NCBI GenBank assembly: GCA_002101205.1
Contig: LWTM01000077.1
Coordinates: forward strand, 124,001-188,000
Reading direction: 5' to 3'
Length of the DNA: 64,000 nt
Source of the DNA: Cycloclasticus sp. symbiont of Poecilosclerida sp. N
GTDB taxonomy: Bacteria > Pseudomonadota > Gammaproteobacteria > Methylococcales > Cycloclasticaceae
In this document: positions 1-8,852 of the stretch, one piece after another
Position numbering within the stretch: position 1 is the stretch's first letter
Layout: each line of letters opens with the position of its first letter
Program-made: the position numbers and the translations under genes
Notes under the pieces: generated by a model
What the model was told of the DNA's origin: nothing
The model's database searches: none
What the model saw: the letters and a program-made list of their open reading frames with translations, nothing else

Positions 1-745
1 CAATCATCACGTCTGTTGCACGTTTAATACCGTCTAATAAAGACTCACGACAACCGTATAAGTTATCAAATTTACTTTTTGTCACTGAATCATTTACGTT
101 CATCGCTGGGAACAATAATTCACCGGCTTCTTGCATTTGATATAAACGATGCACACCTGTTGTTGTTTCTTCTGTTACACCTTTTACACTAGTTGCCATA
201 TCTCGCCATCTTGTTGGTGCAATAGGTAAGTTGCGACGTAGCACTTCAAGAATCGCCACCCACTCTTCGTTGTCTCCTTCTTTTGCATCGGGCACAGCGC
301 CTTCTTTTTCAAACTCAGCACCTTTGTGAAGCAATAACGTTGCATCGCCACCATCATCCAAAATCATATTAGCTTGCTGCCCGGCTGGCCATGTCATCAT
401 TTTTTCAGTACACCACCAGTATTCTTCAATGGTTTCGCCTTTCCATGCAAATACAGGCACACTTAAGTCAGCAATCGCAGCCGCAGCGTGATCTTGTGTT
501 GAATAAATATTGCAAGAACACCAGCGAACTTGTGCACCCAAAGCAATCAATGTTTTAATCAGCACCGCTGTTTGAATCGTCATGTGTAAACTACCTGCAA
601 CACGCGCACCTTTTAATGGTTTGCTTTCGCCAAACTCTTCGCACAATGCCATAAGGCCTGGCATTTCGTTTTCAGCAATTGCTATTTCTTTATGTCCCCA
701 TTGCGCTAATGAAATATCAGCAACTTTATAATCTGTAAAACTCAT
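1..745 (-). CDS. ahcY: Adenosylhomocysteinase, partial (C-terminal part lies beyond the window)
   Basis: Hydrolyses S-adenosylhomocysteine to adenosine and homocysteine in the cytoplasmic methyl cycle. About 248 N-terminal residues are visible, beginning [20 protein letters not shown], with the family segments [28 protein letters not shown] and [20 protein letters not shown]. The last of these is the NAD-domain entry that carries the catalytic Lys region. The start at 745 has a clear AGGAGC ribosome site about 8 bases upstream. It lies 18 bases after metK on the same strand, so the two genes form one transcription unit behind the SAH riboswitch. Identity is very secure; only the C-terminal part is unseen. 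Confidence 0.96.
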   Translation of the reverse strand, partial: MSFTDYKVADISLAQWGHKEIAIAENEMPGLMALCEEFGESKPLKGARVAGSLHMTIQTAVLIKTLIALGAQVRWCSCNIYSTQDHAAAAIADLSVPVFAWKGETIEEYWWCTEKMMTWPAGQQANMILDDGGDATLLLHKGAEFEKEGAVPDAKEGDNEEWVAILEVLRRNLPIAPTRWRDMATSVKGVTEETTTGVHRLYQMQEAGELLFPAMNVNDSVTKSKFDNLYGCRESLLDGIKRATDVMI

Positions 746-763
746 GTTTTATGCTCCTGAAAT

Positions 764-1930
764 TTAAAGGCCAGCCGCGTCTCGTAACACGTCTGCTTTG
801 TTTGTTCTTTCCCATGTAAAATCTGGCAGTTCACGACCAAAATGTCCGTAAGCGGCTGTTTGTTTATAGATGGGGCGTAATAAATCTAGTTCTGCAATTA
901 ACGCTTTAGGGCGCAAATCAAAATGTTCACGAACTAAAGCCTCAATCTTGTCATTCTCTATAGCCGCTGTACCAAACGTTTCAACTGAAATAGAGGTCGG
1001 CTCTGCCACACCAATTGCATAAGAAAGTTGAATTTCACAACGCGTTGCCAAACCAGCAGCAACGATGTTTTTAGCAACATATCGACCCATATACGCAGCA
1101 GATCTATCCACCTTGCTGGGGTCTTTGCCTGAGAATGCACCACCGCCATGCCGCGCCATGCCGCCATACGTATCGACAATAATCTTGCGGCCTGTTAAAC
1201 CGCAATCACCCACTGGACCACCAATAATAAACTGGCCTGTTGGGTTAATATGAATATTTTCTGCCTTACAGCCCTCAAACCACTCTTGCAGTAAAACAGG
1301 CTTGATAATTTCTTCAATCACCGCTTCACGCAAGTCTTTAGCACTAATATCTGGCGCGTGTTGTGTCGATAACACTACCGCTTCAACGCCCACAGGCTTA
1401 TTGTTTTCATAGCGGAATGTTAACTGGCTTTTTGCATCGGGGCGCAGCCAATCAAGCTGCCCAGATTTACGCACTTGTGCCTGTTTTTCAACCAATAAAT
1501 GCGAATAGGTAATCGGCGCTGGCATCAGCACGTTTGTTTCATTACAGGCATAGCCAAACATTAGGCCTTGATCGCCCGCACCTTGCTCATGCTCATCACT
1601 GTCATCAACACCAACGGCTATATCGTGCGACTGTTTGCCAATAGCGTTCAATACAGCGCAGCTTTGCCAGTCGAAACCAATCTCGGGCTTATCGTAGCCA
1701 ATATCTCTTACAACATTACGAACCAGTTCTTCCGTATCAACCCACGCATCAGTGGTCACTTCACCTGCCAAAATAACCATGCCGGTTTTAACCATTGTTT
1801 CAACAGCCACGCGAGATGCGGGGTCTTGTTCCAACAAAGCATCCAGCATCGCGTCAGAAATTTGATCGGCGACTTTATCTGGGTGTCCTTCAGACACCGA
1901 CTCAGATGTAAAAATAAAATTATTGCTCAT
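764..1930 (-). CDS. metK: S-adenosylmethionine synthetase
   Basis: Makes S-adenosylmethionine from methionine and ATP in the cytoplasm. The 388-residue protein is the usual full length. It shows GHPDK near residue 16, the ATP/metal segment [15 protein letters not shown] near residue 117, and the glycine-rich loop [19 protein letters not shown] near residue 262. It is the first gene of a metK-ahcY unit: one gene makes the methyl donor and the other removes the by-product SAH. The leader carries an SAH-type riboswitch, so SAM synthesis should respond to SAH level. The start at 1930 is preceded by GGAG. Confidence 0.98.
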   Translation of the reverse strand: MSNNFIFTSESVSEGHPDKVADQISDAMLDALLEQDPASRVAVETMVKTGMVILAGEVTTDAWVDTEELVRNVVRDIGYDKPEIGFDWQSCAVLNAIGKQSHDIAVGVDDSDEHEQGAGDQGLMFGYACNETNVLMPAPITYSHLLVEKQAQVRKSGQLDWLRPDAKSQLTFRYENNKPVGVEAVVLSTQHAPDISAKDLREAVIEEIIKPVLLQEWFEGCKAENIHINPTGQFIIGGPVGDCGLTGRKIIVDTYGGMARHGGGAFSGKDPSKVDRSAAYMGRYVAKNIVAAGLATRCEIQLSYAIGVAEPTSISVETFGTAAIENDKIEALVREHFDLRPKALIAELDLLRPIYKQTAAYGHFGRELPDFTWERTNKADVLRDAAGL

Positions 1931-2051
1931 AGTACATTTGCTCCATTTGTATAAATAGAAACAAAATAGGGCTGATGTGCTTACCTAGAAAAGGAATAAG
2001 GCGCCGAATGCCGCCTGTACACAACGTCCATTATTTCAGTTTCCTTAATAA

Positions 2052-2132
2052 TGAACGCCGTTGATTATAATAAAATGATCATTCTTGAATAAGCCTAACA
2101 GGGGTAACCCGGCGCAGCGTTCCTTATTCAAG
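2052..2132 (-). ncRNA. SAH (S-adenosylhomocysteine) riboswitch aptamer
   Basis: Read on the minus strand, the leader of metK-ahcY has the hallmarks of the SAH aptamer. It contains AGGAACGCTGC (family consensus AGGAGCGCUGC), then a small GGG-TTA-CCC hairpin, then AGGCT, and finally AACGGCGTTCA (consensus AACGGCGCUCA). A perfect 10-bp P1 helix pairs 2123-2132 with 2084-2093. A 6-bp pseudoknot pairs GAACGC (2117-2122, read on the minus strand) with GCGTTC (2053-2058). The predicted transcription start lies just before P1, and the genes downstream are exactly the SAM/SAH cycle genes. A covariance-model hit to the Rfam SAH family would settle it. Confidence 0.85.
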
Positions 2133-2139
2133 TGGTTGT

Positions 2140-2167
2140 ATTTTAGACCATGTATTTAAAAAATCAA
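2140..2167 (-). promoter_or_regulatory. metK-ahcY promoter
   Basis: On the minus strand, TTGATT (2162-2167) and TAAAAT (2140-2145) are separated by 16 bases. Transcription would begin about seven bases further on, right at the P1 helix of the SAH aptamer. It overlaps the longest dinB reading frame, which argues for a later dinB start. Confidence 0.6.
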
Positions 2168-2206
2168 CAAACAAGCACTTTACTTCAATATTTCCAGTTA
2201 AACAGC

Positions 2207-3313
2207 ATGGTTATAATGCAAACTATGACCAGCCCCCAACGCAAAATAATTCACATTGATATGGATGCTTTTTTTGCCTCTGTAGAACAGCGTGACAACC
2301 CTGAGCTACAAGGCATGCCGGTTATTGTTGGTGGGCAACCAAACAGCCGTGGCGTGGTGGCAGCTTGCAGCTATGAAGCGCGACAATTTGGCATTCACTC
2401 AGCCATGCCTTGCTCGCGCGCCCACAGGCTTTGCCCACAAGCCATTTTTATAAAGCCACGCTTTGAAGCCTACAAAGAAGTATCTAAAAAAAATCGCGAG
2501 ATTTTTTGGCGCTACGCATCGGACGTAGAACCTTTATCGCTGGATGAGGCTTACTTAGATGTGAGCCAAAACAAGCAGTTTGAAGGCTCTGCAACACGTA
2601 TTGCCCAAGCCATTAAACGTGACATCCAAGCCGAAACGAAGCTCATTGCATCGGCAGGCGTTTCATACAATAAGTTTCTAGCCAAGGTTGCTTCTGATAT
2701 AGATAAACCCGATGGTCTTTATGTGATTACGCCTGCACAAGGCGCTGCTTTTGTTGCCACACTACCCATTGGTAAGTTCTATGGCGTAGGCCCTGTTACC
2801 GAAAAGAAAATGCAGCAATTAGGCATTAAAGTAGGCTCTGATCTACGGCAAAAAAGCCTGCTTGACTTGACAGCACATTTTGGCAAATCTGGCGATTACT
2901 ACTATCACATTGCTCGTGGCGTAGACCACCGGCCTGTTAATAGCACCCGTGTCCGTAAATCGCTAGGAAAAGAAACAACGTTTAAGCAGGATATTGCCAA
3001 CACCGACGAGCTTATTGCCCGCCTTAATGTGCTGGCAGAGACTGTTTTCATCAACTTACAGACGAATGACCTTATCCCCAAAACTATTACATTAAAGATA
3101 AAATATGCTGATTTTCAAACCGCCACACGCGCACATAGTAGTCAAAGCAATATAACCAAACTATCACAAATAAGAGCTCTTATCCCTGAGCTTTTATTAC
3201 GCACGAATGCAGGTAAACAAGGTGTTCGCCTTATTGGTATAACCGCCAGTAATTTTGCACAAAAAAAAGCCCTTAAAAAAGAGCTTCAGTTTGATTTACC
3301 GTTAGGTTCTTAA
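2207..3313 (+). CDS. dinB: DNA polymerase IV
   Basis: Y-family translesion DNA polymerase. The N-terminal signature IIHIDMDAFFASVEQ carries the first catalytic aspartate. YEARQFGIHSAMP follows, and SLDEAYLDV carries the second acidic pair. After these come the thumb region and the little-finger region. The open frame extends back to 2150, but family members begin a few residues before the RKIIHIDMD segment and the metK promoter occupies 2140-2167. The real start is therefore probably 2207, 2216 or 2225. A TATAAT at 2212-2217 could even give a near-leaderless message from 2225. The gene is divergent from metK. Confidence 0.95.
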   Translation: MVIMQTMTSPQRKIIHIDMDAFFASVEQRDNPELQGMPVIVGGQPNSRGVVAACSYEARQFGIHSAMPCSRAHRLCPQAIFIKPRFEAYKEVSKKNREIFWRYASDVEPLSLDEAYLDVSQNKQFEGSATRIAQAIKRDIQAETKLIASAGVSYNKFLAKVASDIDKPDGLYVITPAQGAAFVATLPIGKFYGVGPVTEKKMQQLGIKVGSDLRQKSLLDLTAHFGKSGDYYYHIARGVDHRPVNSTRVRKSLGKETTFKQDIANTDELIARLNVLAETVFINLQTNDLIPKTITLKIKYADFQTATRAHSSQSNITKLSQIRALIPELLLRTNAGKQGVRLIGITASNFAQKKALKKELQFDLPLGS

Positions 3314-3900
3314 CTTAATAAGCCCTTGAAATAATCTTTGCCGTGCGACCTTGATAATACTAAATGCCCAACCGTCATTGTTGGAAGCGCCCAAAAGGCA
3401 ATCATAGTACCTAGCATCATTGGATGACGTATCCAACGATAAATTAGGTTTTCAGCGAATGATACATACATGTACGTTTTCTTAACGAAATACAACCATA
3501 TTTGACGTAAACCAAATAAATCAAAATGATCTGTTAAGAGTTTTTGCAAAAATGAGTATCCAGCCAAATGCAAATAAGCCCCAAAGCACATTAACAGCCA
3601 TTGCGTTTTCTACTTGCCAGATGATACCTTCCATCGACCGCCAGTAATACATGAAAATAGCCAATGTGATGGCACCAACCAATGCATGCGTACTGCGCTC
3701 TACGTGATGAGATACAATAAGACGCTATCATGTCCTTAAACTGGCCTCGAGCCATAACACTGTGCTGAACGCCCCACATTAGAATTAAACCAATGTTTAT
3801 CATTAACTCATTATCTGAATACACTTCCATTTGTGTTGAAACGGTTATGGGTAAAAAGATATCGCCCACAAAACCCATAAAATAAACAAATAACCCATGA
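3310..3900 (-). pseudogene. Decayed MddA/NnrU-like membrane methyltransferase
   Basis: Three pieces in three reading frames reconstruct one protein of the methanethiol S-methyltransferase (MddA)/NnrU/isoprenylcysteine methyltransferase type. Piece one ends in GVQHSVMARGQFKDMIAS (down to about 3725). Piece two reads VERSTHALVGAITLAIFMYY and continues to FGWILIFAKT (to about 3550). Piece three reads TDHFDLFGLRQIWLYF, then RWIRHPMMLG and ALPTMTVGHLVLS (to 3310). At least two single-base shifts separate them, one in an A5 run near 3545. The C-terminus seems shortened by an internal deletion, and the N-terminal membrane segment runs into the neighbouring gene start. The intact family is integral to the membrane and uses SAM. 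I infer loss of function. Confidence 0.75.
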
Positions 3901-4454
3901 ACTCAACATTAGATAAAGCCATACAGCTAATAAACCATGCCAATGCAAACGACCCTAATAACGGAGTTGAAAAGTTGTATTCAAAACACATGCTTGAAAC
4001 TTTGCGCGCTTTTGATAACTCCGCTTCCGAACCACTAACCTTAGCCTGTTACGCACAACACGTGTGCCGCTGGAAGCTGGTGCGTGAAGATTACCCAGAA
4101 GGTTTAGATGGCTACCTACGCTGGCGAACCGAGCTCGCTAAATTGCACGCAAAAATTCTGGGGGAAGCCATGCAGGAAGTAGGCTATGACGCTGATGCTG
4201 TTAAACGCGCCCAACACATTATTCAAAAAAGAAAACTGAAAACGGACCCTGATTCGCAGACCTTAGAAGACGTATCTTGCTTGGTTTTTTTGCAACATTA
4301 CTTGGGCCCTTTTGTGAAAAAACATTCTGAGGACAAGGTCGTCGATATTATTAAAAAAACATGGGTGAAAATGTCCGATAAGGGACAGCAGGTTGCGCTA
4401 CAAGCCGAGCTACCTGAACACTTATCTGTCTTGGTCAAAAAAGCACTAGCCTAA
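3897..4454 (+). CDS. DUF4202 family protein
   Basis: A 185-residue soluble protein matching the DUF4202 family along its whole length, with typical segments CYAQHVCRWKLVREDYPEG, GYLRWRTELAKLHA, KTDPDSQTLEDVSCLVFLQHY and DIIKKTWVKMSDKG. Many conserved His, Asp and Glu residues hint at a metal-binding or HD-like alpha-helical fold, but no reaction is established for the family. The start sits just beyond the decayed methyltransferase on the other strand. No operon partner is evident downstream. Confidence 0.85.
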   Translation: MNSTLDKAIQLINHANANDPNNGVEKLYSKHMLETLRAFDNSASEPLTLACYAQHVCRWKLVREDYPEGLDGYLRWRTELAKLHAKILGEAMQEVGYDADAVKRAQHIIQKRKLKTDPDSQTLEDVSCLVFLQHYLGPFVKKHSEDKVVDIIKKTWVKMSDKGQQVALQAELPEHLSVLVKKALA

Positions 4455-4456
4455 AA

Positions 4457-4582
4457 AGCTTTCAAGAACGGCTTGCACAATTAGATGTTTTTTCTAAGAA
4501 ATATTTCGGCTCCCTTCCCTTTTTCTACGCTTACGATAATGCGCGACTAATTCAACGTGAACTACCCCTAAGCATAGAGTAA
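4457..4582 (+). pseudogene. Orphan C-terminal coding fragment of unknown gene
   Basis: An open stretch of 41 codons with protein-like composition (SFQERLAQLDVFSKKYFG, then LPFFYAYDNARLIQRELP) ends in TAA. It has no start codon and lies out of frame with the DUF4202 gene that it abuts. It looks like the tail of a gene whose front is missing. I do not recognise the family. Confidence 0.35.
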
Positions 4583-4619
4583 CCAGCGTCTTGAACCATG
4601 CGACCGTTATATCTTGCCA

Positions 4620-4914
4620 TTAGGGCAATGTACCCCAGTGTTTGCTGAAGTGATGTTGACGGCATGCCTTCAACCAATCAAACTTTTTCTTTAATGCCGG
4701 TAGCGAAGCACTGTTTTTATGGCAAGCGTAGCGGGTGCTGGCAGTAGCAAACCTAAACGTCTTGTCTTTTTTATGTTGCTTCGTTTCCAAATTCAGAAAA
4801 TGATTCCAGACGAAACGCTGTGAACCGCAAAATTGTTTTAGTAGTTGTACCGCCGGCACCCCGTACCTGCGCCTTATTCGGGTTTAATCTGAACGTGTAT
4901 TTTAGGTTTTGCAT
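4620..4914 (-). pseudogene. IS200/IS605-type TnpB N-terminal relic
   Basis: The piece starting at 4914 reads MQNLKYTFRLNPNKAQ. After a frameshift near 4850 it continues as VQLLKQFCGSQRFVWNHFLN and later LPALKKKFDWLKAC. This is the helix-turn-helix N-terminus of TnpB (OrfB of IS605-type elements, an RNA-guided nuclease). The RuvC core and zinc ribbon are absent, so only about the first quarter is left. The AT-rich sequence 4915-5111 holds no further gene that I can support. Confidence 0.75.
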
Positions 4915-5111
4915 TAAAGTAGCTATATATTAAATTATTCAGTTTGTAAGGTATCATGTACACCATAGATATGCGGTTTTGCAAAACTATAGTGGGCAAT
5001 TCATTCCCATTCTAAAGAACTGGGGTTTTCTTGCTGGTTTTAATACAAAAAGGTTTGCTTTAACCGCCTATTACCGATAAATTGGTTTAATTAGTCCTTA
5101 AGGAGAATATT

Positions 5112-6014
5112 ATGCGTTCGCACTTAACGTTTTTGTCATTACTATTTACGATGCTTTTTTCAACATATTCTGTGGCCGGATTTTTAGACCAAGATTTTTC
5201 TAAAATGACGCTAAAAACCGTTAACGCACGTAATAATATTTATATGCTTGAGGGCGAAGGTGGTTTTGCTGGCGGCAATGTCGGTGTCTCTGCTGGCGAA
5301 GATGGCATTCTCATTATTGATAATTTGCTCTCGCCCATGTCTGACAAAATAACCACGTCTGTTTCAAAGCTTAGCGCGGGTAAATTACGCTTTATCCTCA
5401 ACACCCATTGGCATGGCGACCATACTGGCGGCAACGCCAATCTTTCTGACCATGCAACCATTATCGCGCACACCAACGTTAGAAAACGCTTGATGACGAA
5501 TCAAGAAAACTCTTTTGGAAAATCTCCTGCTCAACCCAAAAGTGCGTGGCCAATTGTTACCTTCGACAAATCTCTAACCATTCACTTTAATGGCGAAGAC
5601 ATTCGCTTTATGCACTACCCTAACGGACATACTGATGGCGATGGCGTTATCTATTTCAATAGGAGCAATGTCGCCCACCTTGGAGATCATTACTTTGCAG
5701 GAACGTTTCCATACGTAGATTTAGCAACCGGTGGTAATGCCTTTGGTCTGACAAAAAACGTAGGTGATGTTATTAAGTCCTTACCCGACGATACGATAAT
5801 CATACCTGGTCACGGTCCGATTTCTGATATGAAGGGGCTGAAGATCTACCACGAGATGCTCGTTGCAACCACTGCTTTCGTCAAAAACCAAGCTGCTCAA
5901 GGCGAAACCCTTGAAGAGATTCAACTTGATGGCTTACCCAAAAAGTGGATTAAATGGGGCGGCGGCTTTGTAAACGAGCAAGCATGGATTGCGCTTATAT
6001 TTTATAGTCTTTAA
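5112..6014 (+). CDS. Exported MBL-fold metallo-hydrolase
   Basis: A 300-residue metallo-beta-lactamase-fold hydrolase with an N-terminal signal peptide (about residues 1-22, ending SVAG), so it is probably periplasmic. The zinc motif is [12 protein letters not shown] near residue 97, followed by [10 protein letters not shown] near 175, GDHYFAG near 193 and PGHGPISD near 236. The order is that of the MBL superfamily. The ribosome site AAGGAG lies just before the start. It stands alone between the TnpB relic and msrB, 53 bases before the latter. Substrate is not predictable: thioesters, lactones or sulfur compounds are all possible. Confidence 0.85.
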   Translation: MRSHLTFLSLLFTMLFSTYSVAGFLDQDFSKMTLKTVNARNNIYMLEGEGGFAGGNVGVSAGEDGILIIDNLLSPMSDKITTSVSKLSAGKLRFILNTHWHGDHTGGNANLSDHATIIAHTNVRKRLMTNQENSFGKSPAQPKSAWPIVTFDKSLTIHFNGEDIRFMHYPNGHTDGDGVIYFNRSNVAHLGDHYFAGTFPYVDLATGGNAFGLTKNVGDVIKSLPDDTIIIPGHGPISDMKGLKIYHEMLVATTAFVKNQAAQGETLEEIQLDGLPKKWIKWGGGFVNEQAWIALIFYSL

Positions 6015-6067
6015 AACCTATTCTTAGGGCGCTTAGTTTTTCATTCACACACTATTTTCACTCTAAT

Positions 6068-6457
6068 ATGGTCAGCAAAACAGATCAAGAATGGCAACAG
6101 CAATTGACACCAGACGAATACAGAATATGTCGGCAGAAGGATACCGAGCCTGCCTTTTCTGGTCTGTACGCCGACAGTAAAATTGCCGGTATTTTTCGCT
6201 GCAAGTGTTGCGATACACCTCTTTTTGAATCGGATACTAAGTACGATTCTGGCAGTGGCTGGCCCAGTTTTTGGAAACCCATTAACGCCGATAACATTGT
6301 AGAAAACCGGGACACTAGCCTTGGCATGACACGAGTCGAGGTCGTTTGCGCAAATTGCGATTGCCATTTAGGTCACGTGTTTAAAGATGGCCCTCAGCCG
6401 ACAGGGCTTCGTTATTGTATTAACTCCGCATCACTTAATTTAGAGTCGAAAAAATAA
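6068..6457 (+). CDS. msrB: Peptide-methionine (R)-S-oxide reductase
   Basis: Repairs the R-isomer of methionine sulfoxide in oxidised proteins. The 129-residue protein is normal length. Four zinc cysteines occur as CKCC (near residue 47) and CANCDC (near 94). [10 protein letters not shown] is the substrate pocket, [17 protein letters not shown] precedes the active site, and the catalytic Cys is in RYCINSASL near residue 117. No msrA fusion is present. Probably a single-gene unit. Confidence 0.97.
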   Translation: MVSKTDQEWQQQLTPDEYRICRQKDTEPAFSGLYADSKIAGIFRCKCCDTPLFESDTKYDSGSGWPSFWKPINADNIVENRDTSLGMTRVEVVCANCDCHLGHVFKDGPQPTGLRYCINSASLNLESKK

Positions 6458-6558
6458 TACGTCATCAGCACAACAACATAATCAAGCCTTGCTCGACTAT
6501 ATTAATGCAAGCCTAGCCCTTGGCACGCCGCGCATACTACTGCGAAAATATTAAACAA

Positions 6559-6708
6559 CTAAGAGGGGCTAAAATTCATCATTACGAGCATTAGGTCTGG
6601 TTTGTGTTATACAGTCTCAGCACGCTTAATATCAAGATGTTTTCTGCACTTGTCTTTGTACACTTCATAAAAAAGCCCTGTAACTTCAAACTCTGTGTTC
6701 AATTTCAT
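6559..6708 (-). pseudogene. Relic of a small conserved ORF
   Basis: On the minus strand, ATG at 6708 opens a frame reading MKLNTEFEVTGLFYEVYKDK, then CRKHLDIKRAETV, then TAA at 6607-6609. The same frame continues as HKPDLMLVMMNFSPS before a second stop. The pattern of a short sheet, a KCRK segment and PDLMxVMMN resembles a conserved hypothetical family, with an in-frame stop and the rest missing. It is either a 33-residue peptide or, more likely, a dead fragment. Confidence 0.4.
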
Positions 6709-6720
6709 TCTTTGATTGCC

Positions 6721-6759
6721 GTTAAGTCTGCGTAGCGGAGCGAGCGGCGCAGACCTAAC
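6721..6759. repeat. Inverted repeat (hairpin) after hda
   Basis: Arms GTTAAGTCTGCG and CGCAGACCTAAC (12 bases, 11 pairing) enclose a 15-base loop rich in GCGGAGCG. It lies 12 bases beyond the hda stop. No T-run follows on either strand, so it is not a standard terminator but could stabilise the 3' end of the message. Confidence 0.55.
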
Positions 6760-6770
6760 AGTTGTTTAAA

Positions 6771-7451
6771 CTAACTCAATAGCGTGAGTTTAACGAAGGG
6801 AATCGTAAGTTTGCGCTGGGCGGCAAGGCTGGCGCTATCGAGTTGGTTAATCAAGCCCCAAAGGGTATTCAAATCCCTTGGAAAACGGGTGAGTATGAAC
6901 CGAGCAACATCTTGATTGAGCTCTAAGCCCAGTTTTTTTGCGCGAATCTGCAGAGCTTTAATGGTGTTTTCATCGTTTAGCGCGTGTAGGTTTAGCGGCA
7001 ACCCGCTGTTTAAACGGCTTCTCAGGTCTTTTAATTTAACACTGGAATGTTTGGGTGATGTGTTTGAACTTATCACTAAGTGTCCGCCGAGTGGTTTTAT
7101 TTGGTTGAACAAATTAAACAGGGCTTCTTCCCAATCGACTTGTTCGCTAACAGCGTCAATGTCGTCAATACAAACAAAATCGATGTGCTCCATACCTGCA
7201 AGTAATTGCGTCGAGGTGTTGGATAGTTCTTTCAGTGCTAAGTAAGCCGCTGTTTTACCTTGTTGGGTTTGATGCTGGCAAGCAGCTTGTAAAAGGTGGG
7301 TTTTTCCTGTTCCTTTGTCGCCCCAAAGAAACACAAAAGGTTCGCTGGGTTTTTCTAAAGAATCGAGGATTAATTGATTGTCGCCCGCTATGAAATTGCC
7401 AAAATTAAAGTCTTCGCGCAGCTTCAACAGCAGTGGCATTTGCGGATGCAT
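6771..7451 (-). CDS. hda: DnaA regulatory inactivator Hda
   Basis: AAA+ protein that, bound to the DNA sliding clamp, stimulates DnaA-ATP hydrolysis and limits re-initiation of replication. The 226-residue protein has an N-terminal clamp-binding peptide (QMPLLLKL, residues 4-11), Walker A GDKGTGKTHLL near residue 44, Walker B FVCIDDIDAV near 91, and a sensor/arginine-finger region around LRSRLNSGLPL near 143. It lacks the DnaA C-terminal DNA-binding domain, as expected. It overlaps the DUF2069 gene stop by one base and is the last gene of a four-gene unit. Confidence 0.95.
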   Translation of the reverse strand: MHPQMPLLLKLREDFNFGNFIAGDNQLILDSLEKPSEPFVFLWGDKGTGKTHLLQAACQHQTQQGKTAAYLALKELSNTSTQLLAGMEHIDFVCIDDIDAVSEQVDWEEALFNLFNQIKPLGGHLVISSNTSPKHSSVKLKDLRSRLNSGLPLNLHALNDENTIKALQIRAKKLGLELNQDVARFILTRFPRDLNTLWGLINQLDSASLAAQRKLTIPFVKLTLLS

Positions 7452-7804
7452 TATTGCTTGATGACGTGACGAATATATAAAGAAGCACTAAAAAAAACAG
7501 TCAGACTTATGATGATTTCAATAATGCCTAACAGACGTGTTGCTGGACTAGCAAAGGCTTCTACTGCGCCATGTATAAAGTACAGTAGGCTTAAATATGC
7601 TGCCCAATTCACTGGTTTGTCTCTACCCTGCAATACGCCCATCAACGGCAGAAGCAAGGGTACAACGCAGATGATCAGTACGAGTGCAATCGGGAAGGTT
7701 TCCGGCGGCGACAAAAGGGTTATCCATGCAGTTATAAATGCGATTAAAGTGAGATAACTCAAAAGCTGTAGCCAATAAGCGGCTATTTTCCCGGGCAGTG
7801 CCAT
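7451..7804 (-). CDS. DUF2069 inner-membrane protein
   Basis: A small membrane protein of the DUF2069 family, about 117 residues from the start chosen at 7804. It shows four hydrophobic segments: LLSYLTLIAFITAWITLL, ALVLIICVVPLLLPLMGVL, a WAAYLSLLYFIHG segment, and IIEIIISLTVFFSASLYIR. The motif QGRDKPVNWAAYLSLLYFIHG-type is typical of the family. The frame opens at 7828, which would overlap wrbA by 20 bases; the start at 7804 leaves 4 bases between the genes and is more likely. Function unknown. wrbA-DUF2069-hda order is common in gammaproteobacteria. Confidence 0.85.
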   Translation of the reverse strand: MALPGKIAAYWLQLLSYLTLIAFITAWITLLSPPETFPIALVLIICVVPLLLPLMGVLQGRDKPVNWAAYLSLLYFIHGAVEAFASPATRLLGIIEIIISLTVFFSASLYIRHVIKQ

Positions 7805-7808
7805 GTTT

Positions 7809-8402
<594 letters not shown>

Positions 8403-8750
8403 TTATAGGATGTCCAGTACACTTTCAGGCGGGCGACCAATAGCGGCTTTGCCGTTAGCTAATACGATGGGCCGCTCGATGAGGATAGGGTTTTCAAGCA
8501 TGGCCTTTATTAGTGCCTCATTGCTTAAATTCTCGTCGGATAAGCCAAGTTCGTTATAAACGGCTTCTCCTTTACGCATTAAGTCACGAGGGCTAAGGCC
8601 TAAAAGGCTTAACACGGAACTCAGCTCGGTTTTGCTGGGTACTTGCTTGAGATACTCAACAACCTCAAGCTGGGCGTTTTTTTCTTCAAGTAATTGGAGG
8701 GTTTGGCGTGATTTGCTGCAACGAGGGTTGTGGTAGATTTTAATACGCAA
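8403..8750 (-). CDS. ArsC-family (YfgD-type) arsenate reductase-like protein
   Basis: A 115-residue thioredoxin-fold protein of the glutaredoxin-dependent ArsC family. The catalytic cysteine is Cys11 in YHNPRCSKSRQTLQLLEE, and conserved arginines appear in LLGLSPRDLMRKGE and NPILIERPIV. It is first in the unit with wrbA, DUF2069 and hda and not beside ars genes. E. coli likewise has a paralogue (yfgD) next to hda. True arsenate reduction is therefore uncertain; a redox housekeeping role is as likely. Confidence 0.85.
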   Translation of the reverse strand: MRIKIYHNPRCSKSRQTLQLLEEKNAQLEVVEYLKQVPSKTELSSVLSLLGLSPRDLMRKGEAVYNELGLSDENLSNEALIKAMLENPILIERPIVLANGKAAIGRPPESVLDIL

Positions 8751-8852
8751 TGGTTTTCCTTAAAGTGCTTTTCGAATATTATAAATTATTTACTAATTTG
8801 CAGCAGATTTTTATGCTTAGCACGCTGCATGATATGATGACAAGCACAGCCT

